Assembly (NCBI GenBank): GCA_029582265.1
Contig: CM055823.1
Location: 10,266,821 to 10,330,820, forward strand
Length of the DNA stretch: 64,000 nucleotides
Reading direction: 5' to 3'
DNA from: Zoroaster sp. YZ-2022
Taxonomy: Eukaryota > Echinodermata > Asteroidea > Forcipulatida > Zoroasteridae
Shown here in pieces: positions 45,421 to 57,861 of the stretch. Made by a program: the position numbers and the translations under genes. The notes beneath the pieces were generated by a model. It ran no database searches and was not told the DNA's origin. It saw nothing but the letters and a program-made list of their open reading frames with translations. Numbering within the stretch: position 1 is the first letter of the stretch; each line of letters opens with the position of its first letter.

Positions 45421-46101
45421 TGTTGAGTTGCCCTCCAGTGAAAATATTTGAAGGGGTCGGTCGGTCGGGATTTTTTTTTCTTTTTTTCCCCCTCCTTGAC
45501 TGTCATTTTAAGATTGAAATGCATTGGAACTGAAACCACATACCATGTTTTTCATTTGTATACCTATCAGCAAGGAATTTTGCTTCAGAATAAAAGTATC
45601 CCAAGCATTTTTGTTGTACATTTCGCTGTGATTGACCATTCCTTCCTCCATGGATTGACACAGCAAATTCATCCATATTGCGTGCAATGCTCAACATGCA
45701 ACATGTGAATGGCCATTCGATTTGAAAACGTGTAGATTGAGTCGCAATCGTTGACACACGTACAGTGCGGGGAGCCAGTGCACAACGTGTAAGGGCCATT
45801 TGATTTGAAAACGTGTAGATTTGAGTCGCAATCGTTGGCACACAGTGTGTGCGAAGGCAGTGCACCATGTGAGGGCCGGGGCCATTCGATTTGAAAACAT
45901 GTAGATTGAGTCTTGGGTACCGGTAAATTTACCGGTAAAAAAAGTGGAAAATTTCACAAATCAAACGTATTATGTTTTATACAAAGAAAATTGGTAAGTT
46001 TCATTAATAAATAGGCCTATGAATGACGGGAAAAAAAAAAAAAAAAAAACCGACCCGAGATTTCAGCACTTTTGGGTTGGTCGGTGGAGAACAACTCAAC
46101 A
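45421..46101. mobile_element. TIR element with internal 85-bp repeats
   Basis: The ends TGTTGAGTTGCCCTCCA and, inverted, TGTTGAGTTGTTCTCCA. Both are followed by GGTCGGT-type words and A/T runs. Inside, 45708-45915 has 2.5 copies of a ~85-bp unit with CCATTCGATTTGAAAACGTG. No coding sense, no clear TSD. Confidence 0.7.
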
Positions 46102-46754
46102 TCTTTTTTTTTTGGCCTCATGTACAGTGTATCGTGACTGCCACACTAAAGCAATAATTAGTTAGAAAGTTGTTTGGATATATGAATTCGTCCTTTTCTT
46201 ATTTCTTTGTAAAGGAATTGTACATCATCAACGCGATTGGAAACATTTTGTTCTTTTTTTATTCAAGTTTGCCGTTTGATTTAAACAAGTCACATAATTA
46301 TACAGAAACACATTACGGTCAGATAAGTACAGATATAATACTTAAATACACATCCTTGCTCTATTTACAATTTTTATTTTAAATCCAAATACACATTGAA
46401 ATTACATTACTCTTAAAATGACTTAACAAAGATTTCTTTTGTAGACAAAATCCATAAAACTTTTTATGTAATCGGCTGCCTGTATTGACTGACACATTTA
46501 AGTATACCTCCATTAAAATAGAGTAGTGTTAATACACATGTATGAAAGATGACAATCGGCAACCTTCTTGAACAAATAAATTATGATAATAGTTCTTAAA
46601 AAAGAAGAAATGTCTTTCAGGTACACTTTAATTAAAAGATATAGGAAACGGAATTTTTTCATTTGTGAAACCATAAAAACTCATTAAGGTAGAAAATTGA
46701 GTTCGGGGAAAGGGGCAGAGTAAATTCCGATTTTTGTTCATCGATAAAATGTGT
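46102..46754. other. No feature seen, AT-rich
   Basis: A 70-codon frame at 46170-46382 is low-complexity and unsupported. Confidence 0.4.
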
Positions 46755-46755
46755 G

Positions 46756-47000
46756 GTGCCATGGCTGAGCGGTTTAGCGAATCAGACTTGTGTTCTTATG
46801 GCTGAGTAGTCAGAATGTGGGTTCGAATCCTGGCCGCGACCGTGGTACTTTTGTCTCTTTGAGCAAGACACTTCACTGTACAGTGCGCACGCTCCTCTTA
46901 ACCCAGAAGAATAAATGGGTATCTGTGAGTAGAGAGGTTCAGAAAGTTTAAGGATTGATATTAGCCCAATGATAAGTACTTCCTTTGGGAATTTGGCGCT
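46756..47000 (+). mobile_element. tRNA-derived SINE, copy 1
   Basis: A Leu/Ser-like tRNA head: TGGCTGAGCGGTTTAGCGAA (A box) and GTGGGTTCGAATCC (B box, about 46818-46830). It then has GAGCAAGACACTT and AAATGGGTATCTGTGAG, all shared with 53444-53768. The spacing of the boxes includes a long variable arm as in tRNA-Leu or tRNA-Ser. The tail is truncated compared with copy 2. Confidence 0.85.
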
Positions 47001-47174
47001 CTAAAATCCAGTTATTAAATCATCTTTCTTTCGATATGGGCACGCTAAAATCAAACTTGCATTATTCATGATTAAAATGAAATTCTGTGACGAACGAGCT
47101 TAGTGAAGGTGAAATAGAATTGAATACATTTTTAGAAACATCATTTCCAATAAGGACATCGTTTTCATTGGTAA

Positions 47175-49936
47175 AATGTTTGTAAATGCATCCATACTTG
47201 ATAAGAATCACGAGAGATGTACAGAAATGTCTGTAAATGCATCCACACTTGATAAGAATCACGAGAGATGTACAGAAATCAACCAATGTCTGTAAATGCA
47301 TCCATACTTGATAAGAATCACGACAGATGTACAGAAACCAACCGATGTCTGTAAATGCATCCATACTTGATAAGAATCACGAGAGATGTACAGAAACCAA
47401 CCGATGTCTGTAAATGCATCCATACTTGATAAGAATCACGAGATATGTACAGAAACCAACCGATGTCTGTAAATGCATCCATACTTGATAAGAATCACGA
47501 GATATGTACAGAAACCAACCGATGTCTGTAAATGCATCCATACTTGATAAGAATCACGAGAGATGTACAGAAACCAACCGATGTCTGTAAATGCATCCAT
47601 ACTTGATAAGAATCACGAGAGATGTACAGAAACCAACCGATGTCTGTAAATGCATCCATACTTGATAAGAATCACGAGAGATGTACAGAAACCAACCAAT
47701 GTCTGTAAATTCATCCATACTTGATAAGAATCACGAGAGATGTACAGAAACCAACCGATGTCTGTAAATGCATCCATACTTGATAAGAATCACGAGAGAT
47801 GTACAGAAACCAACCGATGTCTGTAAATGCATCAATACTTTATAAGAATCACGAGAGATGTACAGAAACCAACCGATGTCTGTCAATGCATCCATACTTG
47901 ATAAGAATCACGAGAGATGTACAGAAACCAACCGATGTCTGTAAATGCATCCATACTTGATAAGAATCACGAGAGATGTACAGAAACCAACCGATGTCTG
48001 TCAATGCATCCATACTTGATAAGAATCACGAGATGTACAGAAACCAACCGATGTCTGTCAATGCATCCATACTTGATAAGAATCACGAGAGATGTACAGA
48101 AACCAACCGATGTCTGTCAATGCATCCATACTTGATAAGAATCACGAGAGATGTACAGAAACCAACCGATGTCTGTCAATGCATCCATACTTGATAAGAA
48201 TCACGAGAGATGTACAGAAACCAACCGATGTCTGTCAATGCATCCATACTTGATAAGAATCACGAGAGATGTACAGAAACCAACCGATGTCTGTCAATGC
48301 ATCCATACTTGATAAGAATCACGAGAGATGTACAGAAACCAACCGATGTCTGTAAATGCATCCATACTTGATAAGAATCACGAGAGATGTACAGAAACCA
48401 ACCGATGTCTGTAAATGCATCCATACTTGATAAGAATCACGAGAGATGTACAGAAACCAACCGATGTCTGTCAATTCATCCATACTTGATAAGAATCACG
48501 AGAGATGTACAGAAACCAACCAATGTCTGTCAATGCATCCGTACTTGATAAGAATCACGAGAGATGTACAGAAACCAACCAATGTCTGTCAATTCATCCG
48601 TACTTGATAAGAATCACGAGATATGTACAGAAACCAACCAATGTCTGTCAATGCATCCATACTTGATAAGAATCACGAGAGATGTACAGAAACCAACCAA
48701 TGTCTGTAAATGCATCCATACTTGATAAGAATCACGAGAGATGTACAGAAACCAACCAATGTCTGTCAATGCATCCATACTTGATAAGAATCACGAGAGA
48801 TGTACAGAAACCAACCAATGTCTGTAAATGCATCCATACGTGATAAGAATCACGAGAGATGTACAGAAACCAACCAATGTCTGTAAATGCATCCATACTT
48901 GATGAGAATCAAGAGAGATGTACAGAAACCAACCAATGTCTGTCAATGCATCCGTACTTGATAAGAATCACGAGAGACGTACAGAAACCAACCGGTGTCT
49001 GTAAATGCATCCGTACTTGATAAGAATCACGAGAGACGTACAGAAACCAACCGATGTCTGTAAATGCATCCGTACTTGATAAGAATCACGAGAGACGTAC
49101 AGAAACCAACCGATGTCTGTAAATGCATCCGTACTTGATAAGAATCACGAGAGATGTACAGAAACCAACCAATGTCTGTAAATGCATCCATACTTGATAA
49201 GAATCACGAGAGACGTACAGAAACCAACCAATGTCTGTCAATGCATCCATACTTGATAAGAATCAAGAGATATGTACAGAAACCAACCAATGTCTGTAAA
49301 TGCATCCATACTTGATGAGAATCAAGAGATATGTACAGAAACCAACCAATGTCTGTCAATGCATCCATACTTGATAAGAATCAAGAGATATGTACAGAAA
49401 CCAACCAATGTCTGTAAATGCATCCATACTTGATGAGAATCACGAGAGATGTACAGAAACCAACCAATGTCTGTAAATGCATCCATACTTGATGAGAATC
49501 AAGAGATATGTACAGAAACCAACCAATGTCTGTAAATGCATCCATACTTGATGAGAATCACGAGAGATGTACAGAAACCAACCAATGTCTGTAAATGCAT
49601 CCACACTTGATAAGAATCACGAGAGATGTACAGAAACCAACCAATGTCTGTAAATGCATCCATACTTGATAAGAATCACGAGAGATGTACAGAAACCAAC
49701 CAATGTCTGTAAATGCATCCATACTTGATAAGAATCACGAGATATGTACAGAAACCAACCGATGTCTGTCAATGCATCCATACTTGATAAGAATCAAGAG
49801 AGATGTACAGAAACCAACCAATGTCTGTAAATGCATCCATACTTGATAAGAATCACGAGAGATGTACAGAAACCAACCGATGTCTGTAAATGCATCCATA
49901 CTTGATAAGAATCTCGAGAGATGTACAGAAACCAAC
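47175..49936. repeat. 59-bp minisatellite, about 47 copies
   Basis: Unit GATGTACAGAAACCAACCGA, TGTCTGTAAATGCATCCATA, CTTGATAAGAATCACGAGA. Variants (CCGATG or CCAATG, GTAAATG or GTCAATG, GAGATG or GATATG, GAGACG) cluster in blocks. Since 59 is not a multiple of 3, the short frames over it are meaningless. Confidence 0.97.
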
Positions 49937-50157
49937 TAGTGAAAGTTTCATCTCATTTCATTGTGGCATTAACGAGGAAAGAATGAAAATACTTATCATT
50001 CATTCTTACAGGTAGAAAATTTATCACAGCCATGATCGTTTGTAATACATTTCACATTGGTCAATGACAGCATATCAGACACAATAATTTCTCAGGATGT
50101 TTTTAGATTATAATTCAGTAATGTTGTATTCCTTTTAATTTAAATGTATACATTTTC

Positions 50158-50575
50158 TTTAAGGACCTTTTAAGGAACCTAAAGTCGTTTGTCCCTCATG
50201 TGTTTGTTCGTTACATTTTAAAGTCGTTTTCTTTATTTCGTTGTAAATTTGTTTCTTAAATTATGGGTGTTAAGCTAGAGGAAGCTATGTTTTAGGGGTT
50301 ATTTTCACTAGAAAACGAAAGCAATTCTTACTTTTCCGTTGCCCATGACCTGACTATTCCAAAGTCATTCGATAAACGCCATAGCTCTTGTTCCTTTCTA
50401 GGGAAGTGAGCCATACGCGTTTTCCTGTGGTATCATATAAATTATAATATGGTATTTGTTTAAGGAAGTGTCGCTTTGTAAAAGTGGAAGATAATCAACA
50501 TACCAGTTACCATTAATAAGTAACAAACTCCTTAAACCCTATGCACTATTGGTCATACCGGGGAAAAAACACCCA
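50158..50575 (+). repeat. ~415-bp direct repeat, copy 1
   Basis: From AAGGACCTTTT to ATACCGGGGAAAAAACACCC it matches 51610-52025 with only about a dozen differences. There are no TG...CA ends, primer-binding site or polypurine tract, so it is not clearly an LTR. Confidence 0.9.
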
Positions 50576-50712
50576 CTCCACCCCCCAAATTAATAGCGTC
50601 ACTATGGAGGTCGAAAAGTGGACATCTGCTTTTCAGCTTTCTAAATAATGAAAAAGCAGATTGAACGTTGTTGGCTAGTCACGTTCGTCTGACTTCCCGC
50701 CCACGCCCTCAA

Positions 50713-51060
50713 TGTTCTCCTAGACTTGATTGGGTTTAGGCTATAAACAGGGATCAAATCGTTCTCCTAGACTTGACTGGGTTTAGACTAACAGGGATCA
50801 CACTGTTCTCCTAGACTTGATTGGGTTTAGACTATAAACAGGGATCACATCGTTCTCCTAGACTTGACTGGGTTTAGACTAACAGGGATCACACTGTTCT
50901 CCTAGACTTGATTGGGTTTAGACTATAAACAGGGATCACATCGTTCTCCTAGACTTGACTGGGTTTAGACTAACAGGGATCGCACTGTTCTCCTAGACTT
51001 GATTGGGTTTAGACTATAAACAGGGATCACACCGTTCTCCTAGACTTGACTGGGTTTAGA
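50713..51060. repeat. Two-unit higher-order array (47 + 44 bp)
   Basis: Units A (GTTCTCCTAGACTTGATTGG ... CTATAAACAGGGATCACATC) and B (GTTCTCCTAGACTTGACTGG ... CTAACAGGGATCACACT) alternate with a 91-bp period, nearly four times. It lies between the two 415-bp direct repeats. Confidence 0.9.
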
Positions 51061-51547
51061 CCACCTTAATTATGGTCTGAAAAGGAGGTGTGGTCTAGGC
51101 ACAGCTGTACAATAATGTGGACGGTGAAGCCTGACACCTTGAGCGACGAATGCGGGAGTCTGTAGTTTGGAGTCCTCCGTCAGAAAAGTTTCAAAACACA
51201 CAGCTCAATTAGCCATTCTGTGCCAGGATTTCCGAAAAAGAAATTAGGGGCGCACCCTTCACAACCCCTGGGTATGATCCTGAATGAGGTTATGGCGACT
51301 TCACATTGTTACAAATGACTTAAACGAGAGTGTGAGAGCCATGTACATGCACCAGAGATCTTGAAACTTATAATGTGGTGGGTTTTATTGTAAAAGCCCG
51401 TTTCTCCTTATGGTAAAAATTAATGTATGCATTATACTTTATAACATTCAATAGATATTTATACAGTCAAAGGCTCAAATCTATATTGTGGACATTGAGG
51501 GTTGGGGGAGGGGTTCATAAAGTCAGGCGAACACACAGCGTGAAGCT

Positions 51548-51595
51548 GGTGGGGTGGTGGTGGTGGTGGTGGTGGTGGTGGGGGGGGGGGGGGGT
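51548..51595. repeat. (GGT)n then G-run
   Basis: GGT repeats followed by a G homopolymer. A complementary CACCCC repeat lies at about 52025-52060. Confidence 0.95.
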
Positions 51596-51609
51596 GATGG
51601 GGAGACAAA

Positions 51610-52025
51610 CTTTAAGGACCTTTTTAAGGAACATAAAGTCGTTTGTCCCTCATGTGTTTGTTCGTTACATTTTAAAGTCGTTTTCTTTATTTCGTTGTAA
51701 ATTTGTTTCTTAAATTATGGGTGTTAAGCTAGAGGAAGCTATGTTTTAGGGGTTATTTTCACTAGAAAACGAAAGCAATTCTTACTTTTCCGTTGCCCAT
51801 GACCTGACTACTCCAAAGTCATACGATAAACGCCATAGCTCTTTGTTCCTTTCTAAGGAAGTGAGCCATACGCGTTTTCCTGTGGTATCATATAAATTAT
51901 AATATGGTATTTGTTTAAGGAAGTGTCGCTTTGTAAAAGTGGAAGATAATCAACTTACCAGTTACCATTAATAAGTAACAAACTCCTTAAACCCTATGCA
52001 CTATTGGTCATACCGGGGAAAAAAC
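51610..52025 (+). repeat. ~415-bp direct repeat, copy 2
   Basis: Partner of 50158-50575. It ends in a CACCCC microsatellite where copy 1 ends in CACTCCACCCCCC. Confidence 0.9.
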
Positions 52026-52059
52026 ACCCCCTCCACCCCCACCCCCACCCCCACCCCCA

Positions 52060-53443
52060 AATAATAACGACACAGTGAACAAAGCTGAATTAATAACGTA
52101 ATTGTCACGGGCTGAACGGTTTAGTCTACTGCTTGTCTCCAGTCTCCACCCAGTAAAATGGGTACCTGTGCATGAAGAATAATTGGTTAATTCTTAGTAC
52201 ATGAGAGGGATTCAAATTCAAAACTGCGTCTCAAGTACCTGGGAGCTTTTGGACAAGGCGCTGCATGGTTACGAGCCTAAAATTTCAGCATACTTCATTG
52301 TGTCGTCAACGAGAACATAATGCATTCACATTTTACGTTTTCATTCTAACGTGGAACTTTCGTCTCATGAAGTCCAACCTTTAGTTGGGAATTAATGTTC
52401 GTATACTAATTTCGTGACTCGTGACTCGGTTCGGACTCGACACCGGGGGACTCGGACTCAAGGTTTGATGACTCGAATACAAGTCTGACTGATACTAAAA
52501 TGATATGTATGCTATAACATTTCAAGGGATATTTTATTTGTAAGGTTGTTTTTCGGTAATCTAGTCCAATTTTGGAGATGGAGGAACACAAAAGTTGGAC
52601 ATGTTAACATACGCACTAACATGTTGTCTGAAAGCCAGCTGCTAATGCAATTACAATCACACAATCGAGACATGATCTGTTAAAATGATTTCAACAGATT
52701 GTCCTTGTACTCAACCTCATATGAAAGGATGTGGTATTTAATTATTACAACGAAAAAGCTTCATTACTTCTGGGTTCAAAAGATAACAGGCAAGCAGTTT
52801 CCGTTTCCTCCTTTAACACACAATTCCTCAGCTCCAGAGCTATGAGAGGCGGTAGACAAGTTTTCAAATATTTCATAAATGTTCCCTAAATTTCGTCAAA
52901 AACTCAAAAATATTGTCCAAACGTACAAAAAGTATAATATTTTACTAACTTTGTGATCATTTTCCAATATTTTAAACTCAAAAAATAATTCCTCCTGTGT
53001 TGGTTTCAGGGGTGCCAATTGGGATAATTCAATTGCATATTGATTAGTGAATTTCTCATTGAATAGAAAGTTTATGCTGATACTGAGTTGAGAACATTTC
53101 TACCCGTTTGTTGAGGTTTGGTTCCACAAGTGTCGGTTAGGGCAATTATACTATTTTATAAAATAATTATATCCATATGCATATATTGATTGTGATAAAG
53201 AGGTTTTAAGTGGGTATTTCATATTTTCTGGGGCTTAATATTACTTGGCCCATACCAATTTCAATTTATGGAAGTCGGTCGGATATCAACCCATACATAC
53301 ATGTAACTTGTTCGTTTGAATGGGACACATCGTGGCTTTATTCTTAGATCATACAGAGTTATAGTTCACCGTCTTTTAAGTCCAGAGATCTCAGTAGAGA
53401 ATACAGCTGATGACTGTTTGCCTAAAATATAAAGTATTTTGGA
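52060..53443. other. No gene; degraded repeats
   Basis: 52110-52260 retains SINE-like words (AAATGGGTACCTGTG). 52420-52480 is rich in GACTCG words, a pattern of short MITEs. Nothing coding. Confidence 0.4.
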
Positions 53444-53768
53444 GTGCCATGGTGGAGCGATTTAGTGCATCGGATTTGCGTTCTGATGGCTGAGTTGTCA
53501 GAATGTGGGTTCGAATCCCGACCGCGACCGTGGTGCTTGTGTCCTTGAGCAAGACACTTTACCATAATTGCTTCTCTCCGCCCAGGGGTAAATGGGTATA
53601 TACCTGTGAGGGCAGAGTTGGTTGTTGTGTTTGATTAGCCCATATGCGCCGAAATGGCAGCAATTGAGCTGTATACTCCCCAGAGCCGAGATGGTTTCAG
53701 GAATGATTTATGCGCCTGATGAGCAGGGGTAATAATGTACAGCGCTGTGATACCGTGTGTTATTTATG
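53444..53768 (+). mobile_element. tRNA-derived SINE, copy 2
   Basis: The same family as 46756-47000 but longer. A box TGGTGGAGCGATTTAGTGCA, B box GTGGGTTCGAATCCC (about 53507-53519), then GAGCAAGACACTTTACCATA, AAATGGGTATATACCTGTGA and a 3' tail with CAGCGCTGTGATACCG, probably taken from a partner LINE. Confidence 0.88.
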
Positions 53769-55053
53769 AATTACCAATCACACAAATTGCAAACACTGCA
53801 GTGTTAAAAACTACGCAGTGGTGTTAATTATTTGTAGCTTTGTATGGTGAAAAGGATAGATTTATATATAAATAGCGATATAATTATTTATTGATTAAAG
53901 ATGTATTGTTTTTTTATACTATATTGACAATTGTAATCAGTAGTGCTGGGCGAGTAGTGCGATTACTCAAGTACGCACAAGTAGTAAGTTGAATACTCGT
54001 ATTCGTACTCGCATCTTTCTACTACTCGATTAATCATCCCACTGCGATTACCTCAGAAATACTTGTGAGTAGTAAGATATTCACAAGTAACGACTGATAC
54101 TTTTGTCATTATTTATTTGGGTTTGTTTGTTTGCTGACTGCAAATGTATCATGTTTCTAAGCACTGGTGATTTGCCCAGTTGTTTGTTATAAGTTGTTTC
54201 GGGTGAGTTTACCCACAAAAAATCTTTGCCCCTCCCACTCTGAAAATCCTGGCTACGCCACTGAGTCAGTCAGCAAATTGGCTTCCACACTCCTGCCCCC
54301 TCCCAAATAAAATGCCTTTGCTACGCCCATGGTTGAGTCGTTATAAAGAAAATAATGAAAATACATTGAGATTTGTCATATTCATTCTAATGTTAAATCT
54401 GTTCCCCGATGACAAACGTTTAGGAAAATGTTTGACTATTTTTACAAAATGATTCCATCATTCTATACACCAAGTAAGTTTCTGTCAATTTGTGTTAATT
54501 TATGTTTTTCAAGATTACCAATAGTGTAGGGGGCTTTTACGAGAAAATAGTGCAAATGCATTCAGATTTTCCATATTCAAATGGAATTTAGGAAAGAGCA
54601 CTCTTTCCTACATTAAAATGGAAATTATTAAACTTTTCTGTGACAGCAACTCAGACTAAATTATTCCTAGGGAAGATTTATGACATCATCAGCTTTTATA
54701 TCAAGTAACAGACCTGTGATTTCTCAGGATTTTTTTCCTGATTTCAGAATTTTTTTACAAATCTCCATTTGCCTGAAAGTTTGTTGTTTGTGTAAATCCT
54801 CAAAAATTACACATCCAGGAGGTTCAGGGGGATTTGTCCTCTAGAGCAAAGGGAGACCCTGGTCCGCTACCCATATTTCAGGTTTTTTTAACTTTCGTCA
54901 AGTCACACACCTGAAGTAAGTTTAACATTTCAATCAATTGTTTGGTTTATGAATTACCAATTACACAAACTGCAAACACGGTGTATTTGTTAACACCACA
55001 GTGTTCTGCAGTGTTACACTATGAAGGTGTAAAATCTTACCATTAGCTACATG
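53769..55053. other. No gene; MITE pieces
   Basis: 53935-54090 is a MITE-like stretch with AGTACTCG/AGTAGT words and GTGCTGGGCGAGTA. 54235-54330 carries two hAT-type ends (CCTGGCTACGCCACTGA and TTTGCTACGCCCATGG). 54590-54640 has an ACTCTTTCCTA relic like the array at 63 kb. Confidence 0.5.
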
Positions 55054-55063
55054 TATTGAGCTG

Positions 55064-55370
55064 TAGGATTGGATATCACGATAATGATACGATATTCAAA
55101 AAAATATCGGCTAAATCAGTTATGGTTTTGAAAATATCGAAATATTACCAGATTGACAATATCCTAAAAATACCACCAATATTCCAAAAATATAGCAGAT
55201 ATTAAATTTATATCGCTCTTTTTAGTTAAAATATCGTCAGAGTAATAAATTGTCTCAAAATCTTTTCATCTATTCAAAAAATCCATGTATAGAGACAATA
55301 ATACCATATATCGCCGATATCATGGCTGTTGATAATTGACTATCAAAAAAATTCAATATCGTCACCCCTA
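55064..55370. mobile_element. 307-bp MITE with 10-bp TSD
   Basis: It starts TAGGATTGGATATCACGATA and ends GATATTCAATATCG-type sequence with CACCCCTA. Flanked by exact TATTGAGCTG at 55054-55063 and 55371-55380. It is full of ATATCG words. Confidence 0.85.
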
Positions 55371-55608
55371 TATTGAGCTGTGAATTCTATATGGGTGGGA
55401 CTTAGTGGGGATGGGATTGCTATTTGTAAATTGAATGTTGGGATTTTGGGGTCTTCTAATTTAGGGTGTACAGCAACAAATGTAATATTTCATACATTAT
55501 TTGATGCTTTGTTGATGTTGTCATTGGCTGAATAAATAATAATAATAATATCAATTATATTGCTTCATTGATTAATTTTTTAAACAGTAGTTTATTTACA
55601 TAACTAAT

Positions 55609-55708
55609 AAAGGGACAGTATCATCACGATTGGAGCAGACTTTCAACAGGGCATGGAATTCGATGCCCTAGTTTAAGATGAATACAGTGACTGAAAATTA
55701 CTGGTTTT
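55609..55708 (+). mobile_element. Palindromic MITE family, copy 4 (half)
   Basis: AAAGGGACAGTATCATCACG through AACAGGGCATGGAATTCGAT to CAGTGACTGAAAATTACTGG. The second arm is missing. Confidence 0.75.
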
Positions 55709-55929
55709 TGCCTTGCTTTTCTGTTGCGTCTGTATAAGAATAAATGTGGCTTCATGTGATGACCCATATCTTGTGTCAGATGTTTACTTCTGTACCAGTT
55801 GAACTATTTATCCAAGCAATGTAAAGAGCTGTAAATAAAATAAAAATAATTATTCAAATACTAAAATAAACAGGAATTTTAAAAAGAATTTGAATAGATA
55901 TGCACATAATTATTAAAAATAAGTTCAGA
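55709..55929. other. No feature seen
   Basis: AT-rich sequence between two elements. Confidence 0.3.
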
Positions 55930-56330
55930 ACACTAACAGTGCTTTCCGAGTGTCTGTGAAAAAACTACACAGGCGACTCGGGCGGGATTCGAACCCACGA
56001 TCTCCTGCTTACTAATGCAGACGTCTTAACCTCTGTACCACCGAGCTTGCCCGATGACAATTGGCCGGCTAGAATCCCATATAGCAGCGGGTACCGCGAT
56101 ATATATAGGTTGGTGAAATTCATGCGCCGGGAGATAAACAATTGATATAGTTTTGCCCTACACCGACGTAGGAGCAGGAGGTCATGGGTTCGAATCCCGC
56201 CCGAGTCGCCTGTGTAGTTTGTTCACAGACACTCGGAAAGCACTGACTATACAGTGCTATACACACGTCGGTGTAGGGCAAAATTAAATCAATTGTTTAT
56301 CTCCCGACGCAATAATTTCACCAACCTATA
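55930..56330. mobile_element. Two tRNA-derived SINEs, head to head
   Basis: The left copy runs on the - strand: tRNA-Thr-like head with CTCGGTGGTACAGAGGTTAA and GTGGGTTCGAATCCCGCCCG (56053-55972), then GACACTCGGAAAGCACTG. The right copy runs on the + strand from about 56165 with GGTTCGAATCCCGCCCGAGT and the same tail. A shared GGAGATAAACAATTGAT segment lies at 56130-56150 and, inverted, at about 56287-56305. Only the left head is complete. Confidence 0.8.
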
Positions 56331-57399
56331 AAAAACGGTATACTTTTTAAAGTTTTTTTCTTTATAAGTGAAAGCGGCAAACATTTGACCTTATCTTAAT
56401 GGATTGCTTTAATCTTGAATTACTGAATGAGTATTGTGTTGGTTAGTTTTAATCTTACTTGTTTGTTTAAATTATACAACAAGGTAATTGGCATACAGAT
56501 ATTTAATGTTTTCTGAACAGTAATTTCATTCCAATCATCTAGTTTTCAAAACACACACCACACAAAAAAACACAAATATGAAAACTGTTAAAGATGTATC
56601 TTAAGATATTCCCCAGTAGCTATCCAGAGTTTGGAGCCAAATAAAGGGAGGCAAAATCAGTTGTCCATGTGTATCCCTGCCACACACACCCCCTCCCCCC
56701 CCCCAAAAAAAATCGATTAGTAGAATGTAATGTTTTGGATAATCTACAGAATCAAACCATCAGTTTTTGTGAAAAATTTCCTTATGTTATTGCATTTTTC
56801 CACTTTTGAATTTCAGACACTTCAACGAGAAAATTTTGAAAATTAACCAAATTTACAGATGGACCAGTTCCAATGAAATGATCAGCGCATTTTTCTACTT
56901 TTGGATTTGTACGTCATTTCATCAATGAGAAAATAGTTATCTTATAATTTTACATCTACATCTACATGTCACGATCTGGTCCAGCATATACGTGCCATTC
57001 TTGAATAGACTGGTCCAGCATCTACATGCCATGAATTAAACATTTTGTCCTTTTAGTTTATTCTGTTATTCCCTACATTGTTGAATCAGCAATGGTGATT
57101 AACAGTTGATCACCTTCTTTGTATTGAAACTATCTAAAAGTATGTTATATAGCCCAAATTGTGTCCATAAAATTCTTCAACACCAGCATGGATGTTGCAT
57201 GAACATTGTATGAAAATGACATGTCCATCTCCTTTTTAAAACTAACTATCTAACCATTTTTTCACAAAACTATTAAAGTTTCTTTCCAAAGGGTATATTC
57301 CATAAGAAAAATAGAAAAAGGAAAAGGAAAAAAAAAAAACAGTGGCGAAGCCGTAGTTTTCAGCAGAAATCAAAATTGTGTGTGTGTTCACGATAAGCA
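56331..57399. other. No gene recognised
   Basis: TCTACATG words repeat around 56955-57030 (CTGGTCCAGCAT twice). A hAT-like CAGTGGCGAAGCCGTAG occurs at about 57341. Nothing else supportable. Confidence 0.4.
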
Positions 57400-57820
57400 A
57401 TCAGGGCGCGTTTTCGCGACCGTAACCAGAAACATGTTTGGGCCTTGGTCATATTGGTGAAGAAGCGTTTTCGCGAGTTTGTTCGTGTTGCGATGGCGTC
57501 ATTTACCTGACCAAACGTGCACCAAAGTTTGTGATAGGAGGAAATTAGCGGATCGTATTTTGTTTTTAATTATTTGTTAAAACATGATGATTTGATTGGT
57601 ACACCATGTATATCTTTCAAGTTTATTACTAGCACTCACGAGTAAGTTCTATTTTGCCAAAAAATTTAACGTTGATGATTGAACATGTTGTAAACAGAAA
57701 ACATTTTTCTGGTTACGTTCGCGTTTTCGCGTACATGTACCTACGCTGTCTTGTTTCTGGTCAAGAATATGACGTCGGAAACAAGTTTCTGGTTAGGGTC
57801 GCGAAAACGCGGCCCGGCTT
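57400..57820. mobile_element. ~420-bp MITE, CGCGTTTTCGCGACC ends
   Basis: TIR GCGCGTTTTCGCGACCGTAA with CCAGAAAC at the left, and inverted CCGCGTTTTCGCGACCCTAA with CCAGAAAC at the right. Another CGTTTTCGCG occurs at about 57466 and 57721. The 82-codon frame at 57654-57902 crosses its end and is probably not a gene. Confidence 0.75.
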
Positions 57821-57861
57821 AAGGATCACCCATAATATTTTGCAAATTCCTTCACAAGATC

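Noticed and set aside
46756..46840. Functional tRNA-Leu or tRNA-Ser gene
   Set aside because: The tRNA-like head is followed by a body shared with 53444-53768, as in a SINE, and the acceptor stem does not pair.
47917..48194. 72-codon frames MYRNQPMSVNASILDKNHER...
   Set aside because: The 59-bp unit shifts frame each copy; the frames exist only where a unit has a small deletion.
47175..49936. CRISPR-like array
   Set aside because: Units are directly abutting with no unique spacers, and the DNA is eukaryotic; it is a minisatellite.
50158..52025. LTR retrotransposon with 415-bp LTRs
   Set aside because: No TG...CA ends, no primer-binding site, no coding interior; the interior is a satellite.
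55972..56053. Functional tRNA-Thr gene on the - strand
   Set aside because: Continues into a shared SINE tail, is duplicated head to head, and the anticodon arm does not fold cleanly.
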